Source: Plectrocnemia conspersa
Taxonomy: Eukaryota > Arthropoda > Insecta > Trichoptera > Polycentropodidae
Assembly: GCA_009617715.1 (NCBI GenBank)
Contig: VTFK01000148.1
Coordinates: 1,426,001-1,490,000 of the forward strand
Reading direction: 5' to 3'
Length of the DNA stretch: 64,000 nt
How positions within the stretch are numbered: the first letter of the stretch is position 1; each line of letters begins with the position of its first letter. Of the stretch, positions 48,701 to 56,813 are shown piece after piece. Below the pieces are notes generated by a model. That model saw nothing but the letters and a program-made list of their open reading frames with translations, was not told the DNA's origin and searched no databases. The translations under genes were made by a program, and so were the position numbers.

Positions 48701-51700
48701 ACATAATACTTGAAAAAACTTTAAATAGTTGAAAAAAAAATATATTTAAACTATAATACGCTTTTAAATTCATATTAAATATGAGGTGATACGTTTTTTT
48801 GTACGCTACTGTAGTTAAAAATCGGGTGAATAATTCGAATATATGATTTAGAACCCAACCCTGGACCAAATTTTTCACAAAAATCAAATAATAACAATGG
48901 TCTTTAAAATAAACATCTCGAAACGAGAATTCGTACAATTTAATCTAATTAATTTAAATATCCTTTGATATTACACTTTAATTTTTTATTTAGTTGTAGG
49001 TGTTTCTATGTTAAAAAAATTATATTGTCGTATAAATAAATATATTTTTTTAATTTGTTCTGAATATGCATATTTTTTTTTATTTATTCACTTATAAATT
49101 TTATTACACGTGCTAAGGTGTTGCCTCTAAAATAAATTTATTATTTATATCAAGTTGCTAGAATAACATCTACGTTTTAAGTGTTTCATATTTATATTTT
49201 AATAATGATTAACTATAATTACAACTTATTTTCAATAGTTGTTAATTTAAATTATTCATCGCGATATATATCTATGTGATAAGGAAAATCTACAATAGTC
49301 GATCGAAATTATAATTATATAATATTCACTACATCTTATATTACAGATACAAATCAATATTTGTAATCGACTTTAATATGTAATATTTTTCTGCCCATAA
49401 GCATTTATTGTAATTATAATAAAACATGTATGTGATACTCATATTTTAATGAGCTTTTGAAAAGCAATGAAAACTTTTCAACAAGTGTCAAGTAATATAT
49501 AATATAAAGGTGATTAATAATTTGGCCACTCTTTGACTAATCACGGTTAGCGATAGTTTCAAATTAAACTCCGGAGTATACACCTATGAAGGTGTCGTCC
49601 GGTTCAAAATGCATTAACTCGAACATGTATACTCTTATCGATCCATTATAATCGCACAATATATGCCAAAATAGATTTAATTACAACTCGGCCAGTAGAT
49701 GAAATTATTTCAAACACCCTATCTCATCGTACAATAATATGTAAATTAAATTCGGTGATTTATTTTAACTAAGTAATTTGCTTTTAATATTGATTGTAAA
49801 TACGTACAATATGATAATTTAAACAACACCTTCTCTATATATTTATAATATTTTTTTCTCAAAAAATAATGCATAGGAATTAATATATGTTATAAAATAA
49901 TATGAATTAATAATATATATTTTAATTATTCAGGTATTGATGGAATGCTAGGAGAGTTTACAATGCTTCAACTGTATCACGTAGCTTTGACCGCCGGAAA
50001 GGCTCACAAGGATCATAAGCATCACCACGTACACCACTTTGCGCACGACGGATCCCCCCTGCCTTTGAGTATTCCACCTCCCCCACCTCCCCAGTCGATC
50101 GCAGGACCGGGAAACTCTGTTTTTGTCGGAGGACAATTAACGCCAATGCTCGAGTTGAATTTAGGAAACCGCCCTCAAAATATTCCGGCCCAACTTTCAA
50201 ACGGACTGCAAATTAATCAGCAGTTTGTAAACGGACAGTTCGGTCCTGGAAGGATAATATCGGAGCAGCTGTTTAACTCTAGACCGGTCGCCCAACAACC
50301 CCAACAATTTGGAGGTTCTCTTGGACAATTTGGACAATTATCAAATCCGGGCAACGTGCAATTCTACGACGGACCTTTCGGAGATAGGTTCAGGAGAAGC
50401 GATGAAGTGTTGCGCAATAAGAGAGACAATCCTGAAAAGGATCTTGAAGTAATTCGTGAGTATTGAAATATTTTGAAATGATTCAAATTTATTTTAATTT
50501 TAAGTATAGAAAATTTTTAGTAGTAAAAGTTGCTACTAAAAATATTTAGCAAAAGAAAATGTTTGTTTAATAAAATATCAGGTATTATATTTTTATCGAT
50601 AAATTGATTTTTTGAGTTAATTGAGGCTTTTTTTATTAACAATTAATTTCAAATCTATAATATAACATTGCACTGAGGTAATTAAAAAAATAAAAGTAAA
50701 GATTCTTCTAAATAAATTTAATCGCAAACATTGAAAGCTAATCACACGATTTTTCTTATTGCATTAGGATGCAATTGTAGTTACTTTTAGATGCACCAAA
50801 TAGGAATTTAATTTATAGGCTGTTTTTTAGAAACACTTAAATTATAATCTAATCATAAAGTATATGCCTTAAAAATGCAATTATATATTAAAATTATAAA
50901 ATAATAAAAGTACAGATTCTTCTAAATAAATTTAATCTAAAACATTGAGTTATTTAAATGATTTTTTTATTTGCATTTAGATGCACTTATGTTAAATATA
51001 TTTTTTTCTATCACGTTTTTTTTGACTTCCACCTTTCACAATATATTCTAAAGTGCTTAAAAGTTCAACTACGTTGTAAGCGGACTGTTACACTGTTTTA
51101 TCGTGTACTCTATAGTAATACAGTCATATGTATGGAAATGGCACCATTTAAGCTAGTTATTTTACAGTTTATTGATATATTTTAGTTTAGTTAAATATAA
51201 TAAAATATATAAGTACTGTTAAAAATATAATAATGAACATATTTATAAACTTAAAGATATAATAGATATATTTTAATTAGTTACTCATATCAATAATTGT
51301 TAGGTCTATGTAAAATTTGTATCAATTTATCCGCGTAATTTTCTATGATTTAATCATGTATAAATGCACAACTAATATATCATATTCTATTGAGATTTAA
51401 AATTAATATTAAATAATGTTGTGTTTTTTTAGCACAAGCGAAAAAACAATCAAAGAGGGGATTGGTCGCTTTGTCTGATGGTTCAATAGTCGACGATTCT
51501 CTTTTGGGTGGAGAAACCTTTGAACAGTCGCTATTGAATGGTCTGGCTGGCCTAGGAGAAAACATTCCAGTGCAGAATATTCAAAAGGAAAAGGTATGCT
51601 AATATGGCAATATTAATAATGTAGTATAAAAACCCTTTCCAGTAATTCTATTAGTGGAGACGTGCCTTTGAAACGATTAAAAGTGTATAAAAAATAATCT

Positions 51701-52365
51701 ACACCAGTTTTACACCGGCATGCATTTTTAAAATGTAAAAATAAAAATCAAAGAGCGCTATGAATATGCATCGGGTCAGTGCATAAAAGAGGATTAAAAT
51801 TACATTTCAAAATATAAAATGTAACCATATTTTCTTCTGTGCTTTCTCTAAGCATCGGAAAAATGAAGTAATATGACACTGAATAATTAAAATACAATAC
51901 AGTGAATAATATACTACATTGCATTTAAAACACTGGCATTATGAGCAACTAATATTTATTTTTAATGCGCAAAATTTGAGGGCTCATTAATAATATCACT
52001 TACAATTGTTAATTTAAAGCTAAAAATAATAAATTAAAATCGACAATCGGACGAGAAAGATTTTCATAATTTTAAATTCAGATATGAATTATGATACTAT
52101 CAATTAATTTGATGAAATGAAAGTCAGATAAGCGTAATGATATTTTGTATAAATAAGACGCAAAAATACATTATCAATTCATTAATTTCAGGTCGATGAA
52201 CGGGAGCCTGCCGAAGCTGAGGTGAGAGCCGTAATGGACCTCTGCAATGGATGTGCTCCAGAACCTTTCCAAAAAGCGTTAGTTTTAAGTTGGAGACATT
52301 CTCCAAAGAATCTGTTCAACGGAGCATACTACTACCCGTCAGTCCCAGTGTGCAAATCATTTTAG
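33613..52365 (+). CDS. Secreted pentraxin-domain protein, eight exons, 520 aa
   Basis: The coding exons are 33613-33734, 34318-34583, 34821-34941, 38560-38653, 38774-38876, 49934-50455, 51433-51593 and 52192-52365. All introns are GT-AG, phases agree at every junction and the sum is 520 codons plus TAG. Residues 1 to about 21 are a signal peptide. Residues 80-257 form a pentraxin domain with FTLCLW (Cys111) and HSCQSW (Cys175), the pair that forms the conserved disulfide. Then come a histidine-rich run (260-273), six prolines, a Q/G/F-rich stretch, basic sites RFRR (387-390), NKR (397-399) and SKR (416-418), and a tail with Cys481, Cys484 and Cys517. Pentraxins are secreted calcium-dependent lectin-like proteins; the role of this one is unknown. 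It may correspond to Drosophila b6, a recollection I have not verified. Introns 3 and 5 are full of transposon relics. Confidence 0.88.
34318..34583 (+). CDS. Pentraxin gene exon 2: N-terminal half of pentraxin domain
   Basis: The acceptor TTTTTAG ends at 34317. The exon codes residues 41-130 (last codon split). It contains DDECGLHKVGF (first domain strand, Cys80) and DLKEFTLCLWTKF with Cys111, the first half of the conserved disulfide. The donor is CTG/GTAATT, exit phase 1. GC content rises sharply over the exon. Confidence 0.88.
34821..34941 (+). CDS. Pentraxin gene exon 3: domain core
   Basis: The acceptor TGTGTTACAG ends at 34820. The exon encodes residues 130-169, including VGEQPKEISSWVSNTERA and VAGHTFYRL. 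Entry phase is 1 and exit phase is 2, and the donor is CAC/GTAAGT. The reading frame remains open upstream of the acceptor, but the splice is needed to join exon 2 in phase. Confidence 0.86.
35460..35861 (+). pseudogene. Arthropod repetitive ORF fragment (SFPxxESHY family)
   Basis: An ORF of 115 codons (35514-35861, ATG start in this reading) contains ISLCKKFFFRHIL, then KGIVDRTLN, EGFSRKTNEELVKRVQKHIK, SFPQSESHYANS and TSKKYLNFELNF. I know this order (CxxFFLxTL ... GR ... hIxSFPxxESHYxRxxTxxxYL) from a widespread, uncharacterised arthropod protein family with many genomic copies. The upstream half of the family is not recognisable and the DNA lies inside an intron, so this is most likely an inserted, truncated mobile-element ORF rather than an exon. 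The function of the family is unknown to me. Confidence 0.55.
36568..37440 (+). pseudogene. mariner transposase relic in intron 3
   Basis: Blocks on the + strand match the relic at 5101-5405: DVLVAEAKAKPTQT (about 36617-36658), KKLGKAWKQRACAPRDLDK (about 36679-36735) and YEKWVL near 36802 (the GDEKW site with D lost). Much further on, TLNRIDELG (about 37202-37228) and PPYSPGLAHL (about 37247-37276) correspond to the LGW...PPYSPDLAP block around the second catalytic aspartate. Stops, frame shifts and AT-rich decay separate them. The two relics share the word ATTACGATATCAA at their 5' side. Confidence 0.75.
38560..38653 (+). CDS. Pentraxin gene exon 4: pentraxin signature
   Basis: The acceptor GTTTGAAAG ends at 38559. 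The exon encodes WYHSCQSWNGRTGEWQIWVD and then GERVGRGFYNR (residues 170-201). HSCQSW is the HxCx[ST]W pentraxin signature, with Cys175 pairing with Cys111; the WQIWVDG strand is also typical of the fold. The donor is AGG/GTCAGT, exit phase 0. Confidence 0.9.
38774..38876 (+). CDS. Pentraxin gene exon 5: domain C-terminal strands
   Basis: The acceptor TTTCTTACAG ends at 38773. The exon encodes LVGHVVKGGGIAITGQDKTQ, then AENGVFVDAKSGRRG (residues 202-236). The GGGxxxxGQDQ-like block is a classic pentraxin element that contributes to the calcium-binding loop in the vertebrate proteins. Exit phase is 1; the donor GAG/GTGAGT is strong. Confidence 0.9.
42252..42353 (+). repeat. tRNA-derived SINE, copy 1
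   Basis: The sequence begins AAGGACGGAATAGCGTAATC and carries a tRNA-like internal promoter: an A-box-like TAGCGTAATCCGTAAC and a B-box-like GGTTCTAACCC at 42306-42316. The 6-bp stem CTCAGA/TCTGAa around an 8-base loop imitates an anticodon arm. The acceptor ends do not pair, so it is not a functional tRNA. The copy at 53253-53354 is of equal length and similar throughout, ending in the same GGCAGCGsCACTCGAATTTT tail. Confidence 0.7.
43305..43352 (+). mobile_element. hAT-type terminal fragment
   Basis: GCGGGCCAAATCCGGCTCGC followed by GGGCCGCTAATTTCCTAAGC matches the wording of many hAT element 3' ends (GGGCCxxATxxGGCCCGCGGGCCGxxxxTTxCCxAxCCCTG). No matching left end was found. Confidence 0.5.
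44028..44064. repeat. Perfect 14-bp stem-loop
   Basis: GGTGCAGCATTATT (44028-44041) is exactly complementary to AATAATGCTGCACC (44051-44064) across a 9-base loop. The word TACGGTGC recurs at 44095, suggesting that a decayed repeat surrounds it. Too short for a confident microRNA precursor. Confidence 0.45.
44548..44807. mobile_element. hAT-like MITE or terminal fragment
   Basis: The left end CAGTGATACTTAGAGTGGGT and the following GGTGTCGCCCCTCGGGGGGC and GCTGGAGG have the wording of hAT termini. The DNA near 44807, read inwards, gives CATTGCTTTAATAAAAAGTG then GGT, an imperfect partner. No 8-bp target duplication is evident, so the right boundary is uncertain. Confidence 0.45.
46459..46740 (+). 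mobile_element. hAT-type element fragment
   Basis: AGCAGGGGTTTAACTTGTAG followed by CCTGTGGGCCGCATGCTACC resembles the 5' end common to many hAT elements (CAGGGGTxxxxAACxTGxGGCCCGxGGGCCGCATGCGGCCC). The word ATGCAGCCCTTGACATTTTT near 46692 is a typical subterminal sequence of the same group. The right end is not defined. Confidence 0.5.
46850..47100. other. Unexplained GC-rich patch in intron 5
   Basis: A 250-bp patch with high GC and CpG content is bounded by the related words CGGGCGGAAT (46854) and ATTCCGTCCG (47075), which are inverted with one mismatch. Minus-strand ORFs cross it without recognisable motifs. It may be a short GC-rich transposon or a regulatory element. Confidence 0.35.
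47588..47616. repeat. 13-bp AT-rich hairpin
   Basis: AACTATATGTATA pairs exactly with TATACATATAGTT across a 3-base loop. Its AT content makes chance formation plausible. Confidence 0.4.
48788..48811. mobile_element. Solo right end of the 24910-25447 MITE family
   Basis: Read on the minus strand from 48811 this is CAGTAGCGTACAAAAAAACG then TATC, two mismatches from the left terminal repeat at 24910. A TA dinucleotide follows at 48812-48813, as expected at the element edge. The other end was not found nearby. Confidence 0.65.
49934..50455 (+). CDS. Pentraxin gene exon 6: last domain strand, His/Pro/Gln-rich tail
   Basis: The acceptor TATTCAG ends at 49933. The exon starts GIDGMLGEFTMLQLYHVALT (residues 236-255), the closing strand of the pentraxin fold (F.G.i....iy..aLt). 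It continues HKDHKHHHVHHFAHD (260-274), SIPPPPPPQS, then Gln/Gly/Phe/Asn-rich sequence with repeated FGGSLGQFGQL-like words, and ends with RFRR and NKR basic sites. Exit phase is 1 at ATTC/GTGAGT. The reverse-strand ORFs over this exon are shadows. Confidence 0.88.
50456..51432 (+). other. Intron 6 with a local direct duplication
   Basis: A block beginning AAAAGTAAAGATTCTTCTAA near 50692 and continuing ATAAATTTAATC recurs near 50906 (AAAAGTACAGATTCTTCTAA). A related GCATTWRGATGCA word follows in both copies. The roughly 213-bp spacing points to an old tandem duplication inside the intron. Confidence 0.55.
51433..51593 (+). CDS. Pentraxin gene exon 7: linker with KR site
   Basis: The acceptor GTTTTTTTAG ends at 51432. 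The exon encodes QAKKQSKRGLVALSDGSIVD and on to NIPVQNIQKEK (residues 410-463). SKRG could be cut by a furin-type protease, releasing an acidic segment. No known domain is seen. The donor is AAG/GTATGC, exit phase 0. Confidence 0.82.
52192..52365 (+). CDS. Pentraxin gene exon 8: cysteine-containing C-terminus and stop
   Basis: The acceptor TTAATTTCAG ends at 52191. The exon encodes VDEREPAEAEVRAVMDLCNG, then CAPEPFQKALVLSW and ends VPVCKSF with TAG at 52363-52365 (residues 464-520). Cys481, Cys484 and Cys517 could form an intrachain or interchain disulfide. I recognise no domain. GC content is high for the window, supporting coding status. Confidence 0.85.
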   Translation, partial: VDEREPAEAEVRAVMDLCNGCAPEPFQKALVLSWRHSPKNLFNGAYYYPSVPVCKSF

Positions 52366-52585
52366 AAATATAGAACAAAACATGAACAACTCACATTACT
52401 TTTAATATAGAACTTGTAATGATTAATTTTATTTTTTACCGAGAGTCTATCTTGAAATATTGTTGATTATTAATAATAACATGTGTGTCTCTGTCTATTC
52501 ATTTTATCGGTTTATTATTGTACTACATATGTAATTTACGCATTTATTTATTAACGACATTGTAATGTTACTGTAATTTTAGAAT

Positions 52586-52591
52586 AATAAA
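52586..52591 (+). terminator. Poly(A) signal of the pentraxin gene
   Basis: AATAAA lies 221 bp after the stop codon. Cleavage would fall near 52600-52610, just before the opposing candidate exon at 52614. Confidence 0.6.
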
Positions 52592-52613
52592 AATATTAAA
52601 AAAATATTTTTAC

Positions 52614-52682
52614 CTTGCTTTTGTGAATATGTTGATGATGATAGTCGGAATCAAACTCTGGCTCGCTGAAGTAGCTTTGATC
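52614..52682 (-). CDS. Candidate 69-bp symmetric exon of a convergent or host gene
   Basis: On the minus strand a strong acceptor (pyrimidine tract then TTCCCCAG, AG at 52684-52683) is followed by 69 bases open in one phase. They encode DQSYFSEPEFDSDYHHQHIH then KSK, and end in AAG/GTAAAA (GT at 52613-52612). The length is a multiple of three, as for cassette exons. The island is much less AT-rich than its flanks. I do not recognise the protein. Because it ends in a donor, a later exon must lie to the left, which would place the pentraxin gene inside an intron of this minus-strand gene. Confidence 0.45.
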
Positions 52683-53252
52683 CTGGGGAATTAAAAAAAC
52701 AGACGTTCATTATTATTTATTCATTGAGGTATATATTCCGATGAACATATTGGGTGCATCACCTAGATCGACTTTTAATAAATACATGAGAAAAAAATAT
52801 ATTTTTAAACAAGGGCATATATTCTAGTCCATGGAAGATCGTTATATCGGCACAAAGCAAAAGTATCGGCGAGAAAAATATATAATGATTTCGATGAAAT
52901 CATAATTTAACTCTACGGCAAGTAATAATTGTTTAATCGAAGTAGATAAGAGAAATAGCAATGCAACATATTGCTACAAACATAATTGTGCCATATGCAT
53001 TTTTCTCATCAAATAATTAAATTTATTAAAATATGCAACGTTAGAAGCAATACATTTTTTTGCTGTAAAATAAGAGCTTTAAAGTTTTATATTCAATTTA
53101 TTATTATTTAATTTTTATAACAAATCTAACCACTATGATTTACATGATGATGGCCATGAATCTACAATACATCAACTCAGACATATTCATACACATATTA
53201 TATCATAAAAGATTCGCACGAAATGTTAAATTATACTATTAAATATATTATA
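52683..53252. other. AT-rich sequence, nothing recognised
   Basis: No further minus-strand exon or repeat is evident here. Confidence 0.4.
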
Positions 53253-53354
53253 AAGGACGGAATAGCGTAGTACGTAACGTCTCAGACTAGTAACTCTGAG
53301 GTTACGGATTCAAGCCCCGGCAGCGGCACTCGAATTTTGATTAAACAAATGGCG
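53253..53354 (+). repeat. tRNA-derived SINE, copy 2
   Basis: It starts AAGGACGGAATAGCGTAGTA and matches copy 1 (42252-42353) over the full 102 bp without an obvious gap. The A-box-like region, the CTCAGA/TCTGAG arm and a degenerate B box (GGATTCAAGCC) are kept. This copy has the better arm pairing, copy 1 the better B box. Confidence 0.7.
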
Positions 53355-55094
53355 TCCAGATGGAATAGAATACTTTTGAGATTTTTTTAAATGTTTATAT
53401 AGTATTAAAAATAAATTTATAAATAACAAATATTATAATGACAAAGAAAGGCTGAAGTCACAACAATTAAATTTTTTTTTAATTCAGATGAACAATTAAA
53501 AACAACAAATTCCTTGTATAGCTCTCAGAATTACAGTTAAAACTATATGTTAAAATATTTTAATATTCAATATGTTTAGTTACAGCTACAGAAAATTCGT
53601 GACCATGGCTGGAGCATCACAGCCGAAATATAAAAAAAAAAGTAAATGAGAATCGCATAATATTAATACTCGCAAATCTCTAAAATCCATATATTATTAT
53701 TAATATATGTATATATTATATTATACATACATATAACTATATAATGAGAGTAAAACTTCTCGAGAGCTCTGTTTATATGATTTACCATTAAAAGTGTAAT
53801 GAAAAATGTTTATATGTATATTAAAACGTAGATTAAATTTTCAAGTTTTGTAAAGAGGGATTCGTTACTCTATTAGCCCTAGCTTTATATGCCGACGGAA
53901 AAACAGACTCAATTATAAAAGCAAAACGAACCCTATATACATCGCTAATTAGACTGCTCATCACTTATCGAGTCTGAGTCTGGTGTAGTATTATATATTA
54001 CACGGGTAATTTATCAGACTAAGTATAACTACCTGAATTTCTAATTAAAATAAATATAATTTAACTCCATCATATCCTATATATTGTAAATGAGTTCTGT
54101 CATAAACAAACTTATGTACACGCCAACATACAAAGCCGATTCTCTCCTGGCGAAGCATGAGAATTAAAATACCATACCATAAATAAATATAAAAAAGCAA
54201 AATTTGTCCAAACGAATTTTACGGGATGACATATCCAATTAAACCAACCGTCAAAATCTAAACGATATACGTAACGCCCGCATGTCCTGAAGTACACCTT
54301 CGCGTAGTCAAAGGCAAAAAATAAATTTCCATAATATATGAATGTCATTGTAATGCAGTCGCATTTTTTTGCGCTCTCTAAAAGCAATTTGCCTATTCAA
54401 TAGATGGTGCCAGTTGCATACGTCTATTTTACTAAATTGACATGATAATGGATTATTTGAAGTTAAAACGACCAGTTATTCGGTTGAGATCTTAAATTAA
54501 ATCGAGTCACAACCTAGCCCAGAAAGTTATTTTCATTTTATACCATTGAATGTTTTGTATTGGTATGTATGAAATATAATGCGACATTTATATCATATGC
54601 AGTAGACTATACACATTTTAATGAGAGAATGAATATTCAATTGCTTCGTTTGTCATGAAAATGAATAGATACATGTATCAATTAGTGATTGACCCGAGTC
54701 CGGTCGGGAATGCTAATGTCGAGTCCCAGGATTCGTAATATGTTTAAATAGTGTGAATAATATAGTTTCGCAAATATAGAATATATCAGAAAAAAATAAA
54801 ATGTAAATAAATTAAAAATACTTTTTGGATGCGCTCCGGAACATTAAATCACATACGCAAAATTCTTTAAAATGAATATTTTGGCTAATTAATTTTAAGC
54901 AAATTGATTAAACATAACTGTTTTTGCTAAAATAAAATTGGTTCGTTGGTTTGATATAACCAATGATTTCCTCTGTCGCAATAACATATTTATTAGTGTG
55001 TTTTTTCGAGAAATTTATCAATTATGAGTAAGTAATTATTTACATTTATACTATAATTGTGTATTATACAGTTTTATTTTATTTTCAAACTAAA
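53355..55094. other. AT-rich sequence, nothing recognised
   Basis: The 91-codon minus ORF at 54112-54387 has no known motif, splice site or conserved context and is not called. Confidence 0.4.
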
Positions 55095-55096
55095 TA

Positions 55097-56813
55097 CACC
55101 CATACCTCGCTATACGGCCGCTCTTTATACGGCCTTTCGCTATAACGGCCCTCTTCAATTAAGGCACGTTTTCGATTAACGGCCTAAAATGTTTCGCTAT
55201 AACGGAAAAAAAACTTTTTTTCGATGTCGATTTTAAAAAAAATTTAAAAATAGATTTAATTTGCATAATTTTAAAATGAAAGGTGAAGCAGCTAGCGCCG
55301 ATGAGGCTGCATCTAAGGAATATCCCAACATTATAAAGGGAATTATTGAAAGAGGTGGTTATAAACCTGAACAAGTGTTTAACGTAGACGAAACAGGGCT
55401 TTATTGGAAGCGAATGCCTGATTGCACGTACATTTCAAAAACCGAAAAATCTGCGCCTGGTTATAAGGTGTCTAAAGAACGATTAACTTTGCTATTTGGT
55501 GCAAATGCCACGGGTGATTTTAAGCTAAAACCACTTTTAATATATTTGTCCGAAAATCAATTACCCGTCATATGGAGATCTAACAAAAAAGCTTGGATGA
55601 CTAAAGCTACTTTTGAGGATTAGTTCAAAAATCACTTTTGTACAGAAGTGAAAAAATATTTGCGAGACAATAACATAAGCGACAAGGCTTTGCTAATTTT
55701 GGATAATGCACCAGGGCATCCTACTAATTTATCCGAACTATCTGAAGATGTCATGATTGAGTACCTTCCGAAAAATACAACAGCTCTGATCCAACCAATG
55801 GATCAGGGTGCAATAGCCACTTTTAAGGCATATTACCTACGCCGAACTTTCCGACAACTTATAAAGGAACCCGATGGTAAATCTTCAATTAAAACACTTT
55901 GGAAAAACTATAACATCAAGGATGCTGTTGACAGCATCAGTGAATCACGAAAGGAATTAAAATTAACAACAATGAACCATGTTTGGGAAAAATATGGTCA
56001 GAATGTGTAAAAAGTACTGATGCAGAAGTTAATTGCTTTCCTGAAATTAGGCAAAACATTTTGGATCTAGCACATGATCTCGGCTTTGAAGGTTTGAACG
56101 AACGTGATGTGCTTGATCTACTTGAAGCTGATAGGGAACCCCTTTCATATAAGGAACTCATTCAGTTGCAAGCAGAACCGGCATTTGATGAAGAGACAGA
56201 GTCTGTTGTATTCAAACAGCTAACATCAAAAAAATTGTCAAAAGCTTTTTCCTATTTCGAACAAGGAATAAACATCTTCCTTAAAAACGATCCTGACGTC
56301 GAACGTAGCGCTAATGTTTCTCAAGGAATTAACTCAGCCATTAGCTGTTATTAATCACTGAAGAACGAAAGAGACAAAAAGGCAAGACAAACAACGTTGG
56401 ACAATTTTTTTAAGCCAGGCCCATCCTTACCAGCGAAAAATGAGAACGACAGTGATCTGCAGGTTACCATTTCTTCATCGTCTTCAGATTAAAGCCATTT
56501 AAAAAAAAAGTATGTATGTATTCATACACATATTTTATGTAACATGAAGATGTTTAATTTTTGTTTATGGATTATTGTTGGTTTTTGGAGTCTGTCATTA
56601 TTTTATGTACAAATGTATGTATTTTTGATTTAAATGAAATAAAAAGATAAAATGCATTTTAAATGATAAACTATGTTACATATTTAACAAATTTGGAACC
56701 GATCCCATTGAATTTGTATGAATTTGTATTAGAATAATTGATTCGTTATACGGCTTTTCGTTAGCGGCCAAGTTTCGTGGAACGTATCTAGGCCGTAAAG
56801 CGAGGTATGGGTG
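55097..56813 (+). mobile_element. Tigger-like (pogo group) DNA transposon, 1717 bp, defective
   Basis: The ends are inverted copies of CACCCATACCTCGCTWTACG extending to GCC (22 of 23 bases match). TA flanks both sides (55095-55096 and 56814-56815). The ends resemble known Tigger1 termini (CAGGCATACCTCG...). Subterminal DNA carries repeated TATACGGCC or TATAACGGCC words at about 55111, 55126, 55141 and 55170 on the left, and related words near 56747-56767 on the right, possible transposase-binding sites. The body is a transposase gene lacking its 5' part. Both ends and the target duplication are intact, so it could in principle have been moved by an enzyme supplied in trans. Confidence 0.9.
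55261..56492 (+). pseudogene. Tigger transposase (DDE domain), N-terminally deleted and broken
   Basis: The sequence begins abruptly at HNFKMKGEAASADEAASKEY, the point where the linker after the CENP-B type DNA-binding domain normally runs into the catalytic core. The roughly 150-200 residues before it are missing. The acidic triad is visible: FNVDETGLYW (Asp at 55387), LLILDNAPGHP (Asp at 55702) and ALIQPMDQGAI (Asp at 55801). Three lesions break the frame: TAG at 55621-55623 between intact blocks, a frame change at about 55985-55995 in an A-run (one base short), and TAA at 56352-56354. The C-terminal RQTTLDNFFKPGPS block continues in that last frame to a stop at 56490-56492. Confidence 0.9.

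Larger units (their letters stand above)
38877..49933 (+). other. Intron 5 of the pentraxin gene (11.1 kb)
   Basis: This AT-rich intron separates the pentraxin domain body from its last strand and the tail. It holds a SINE (42252), hAT-type ends (43305, 44548, 46459), a solo MITE end (48788), hairpins (44028, 47588) and GC-rich patches (43720-43990, 45800-46010, 46850-47100). Two TTCTAGAA palindromes lie 27 bp apart near 40571 and 40598. Stretches 38880-42250 and 47620-48780 show nothing that I can name. Confidence 0.7.

Noticed and set aside
48558..48938. 126-codon minus-strand ORF
   Set aside because: It runs through a MITE end and AT-rich intron DNA and gives a low-complexity Phe/Leu/Tyr-rich translation typical of AT-rich noise.
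49948..50200. Minus-strand ORFs opposite exon 6
   Set aside because: They are shadows of a well-supported + strand exon and have no splice support.
54112..54387. 91-codon minus-strand ORF with aromatic-rich sequence
   Set aside because: No motif, splice context or neighbouring exons. Its length is not unusual in a 64-kb window.
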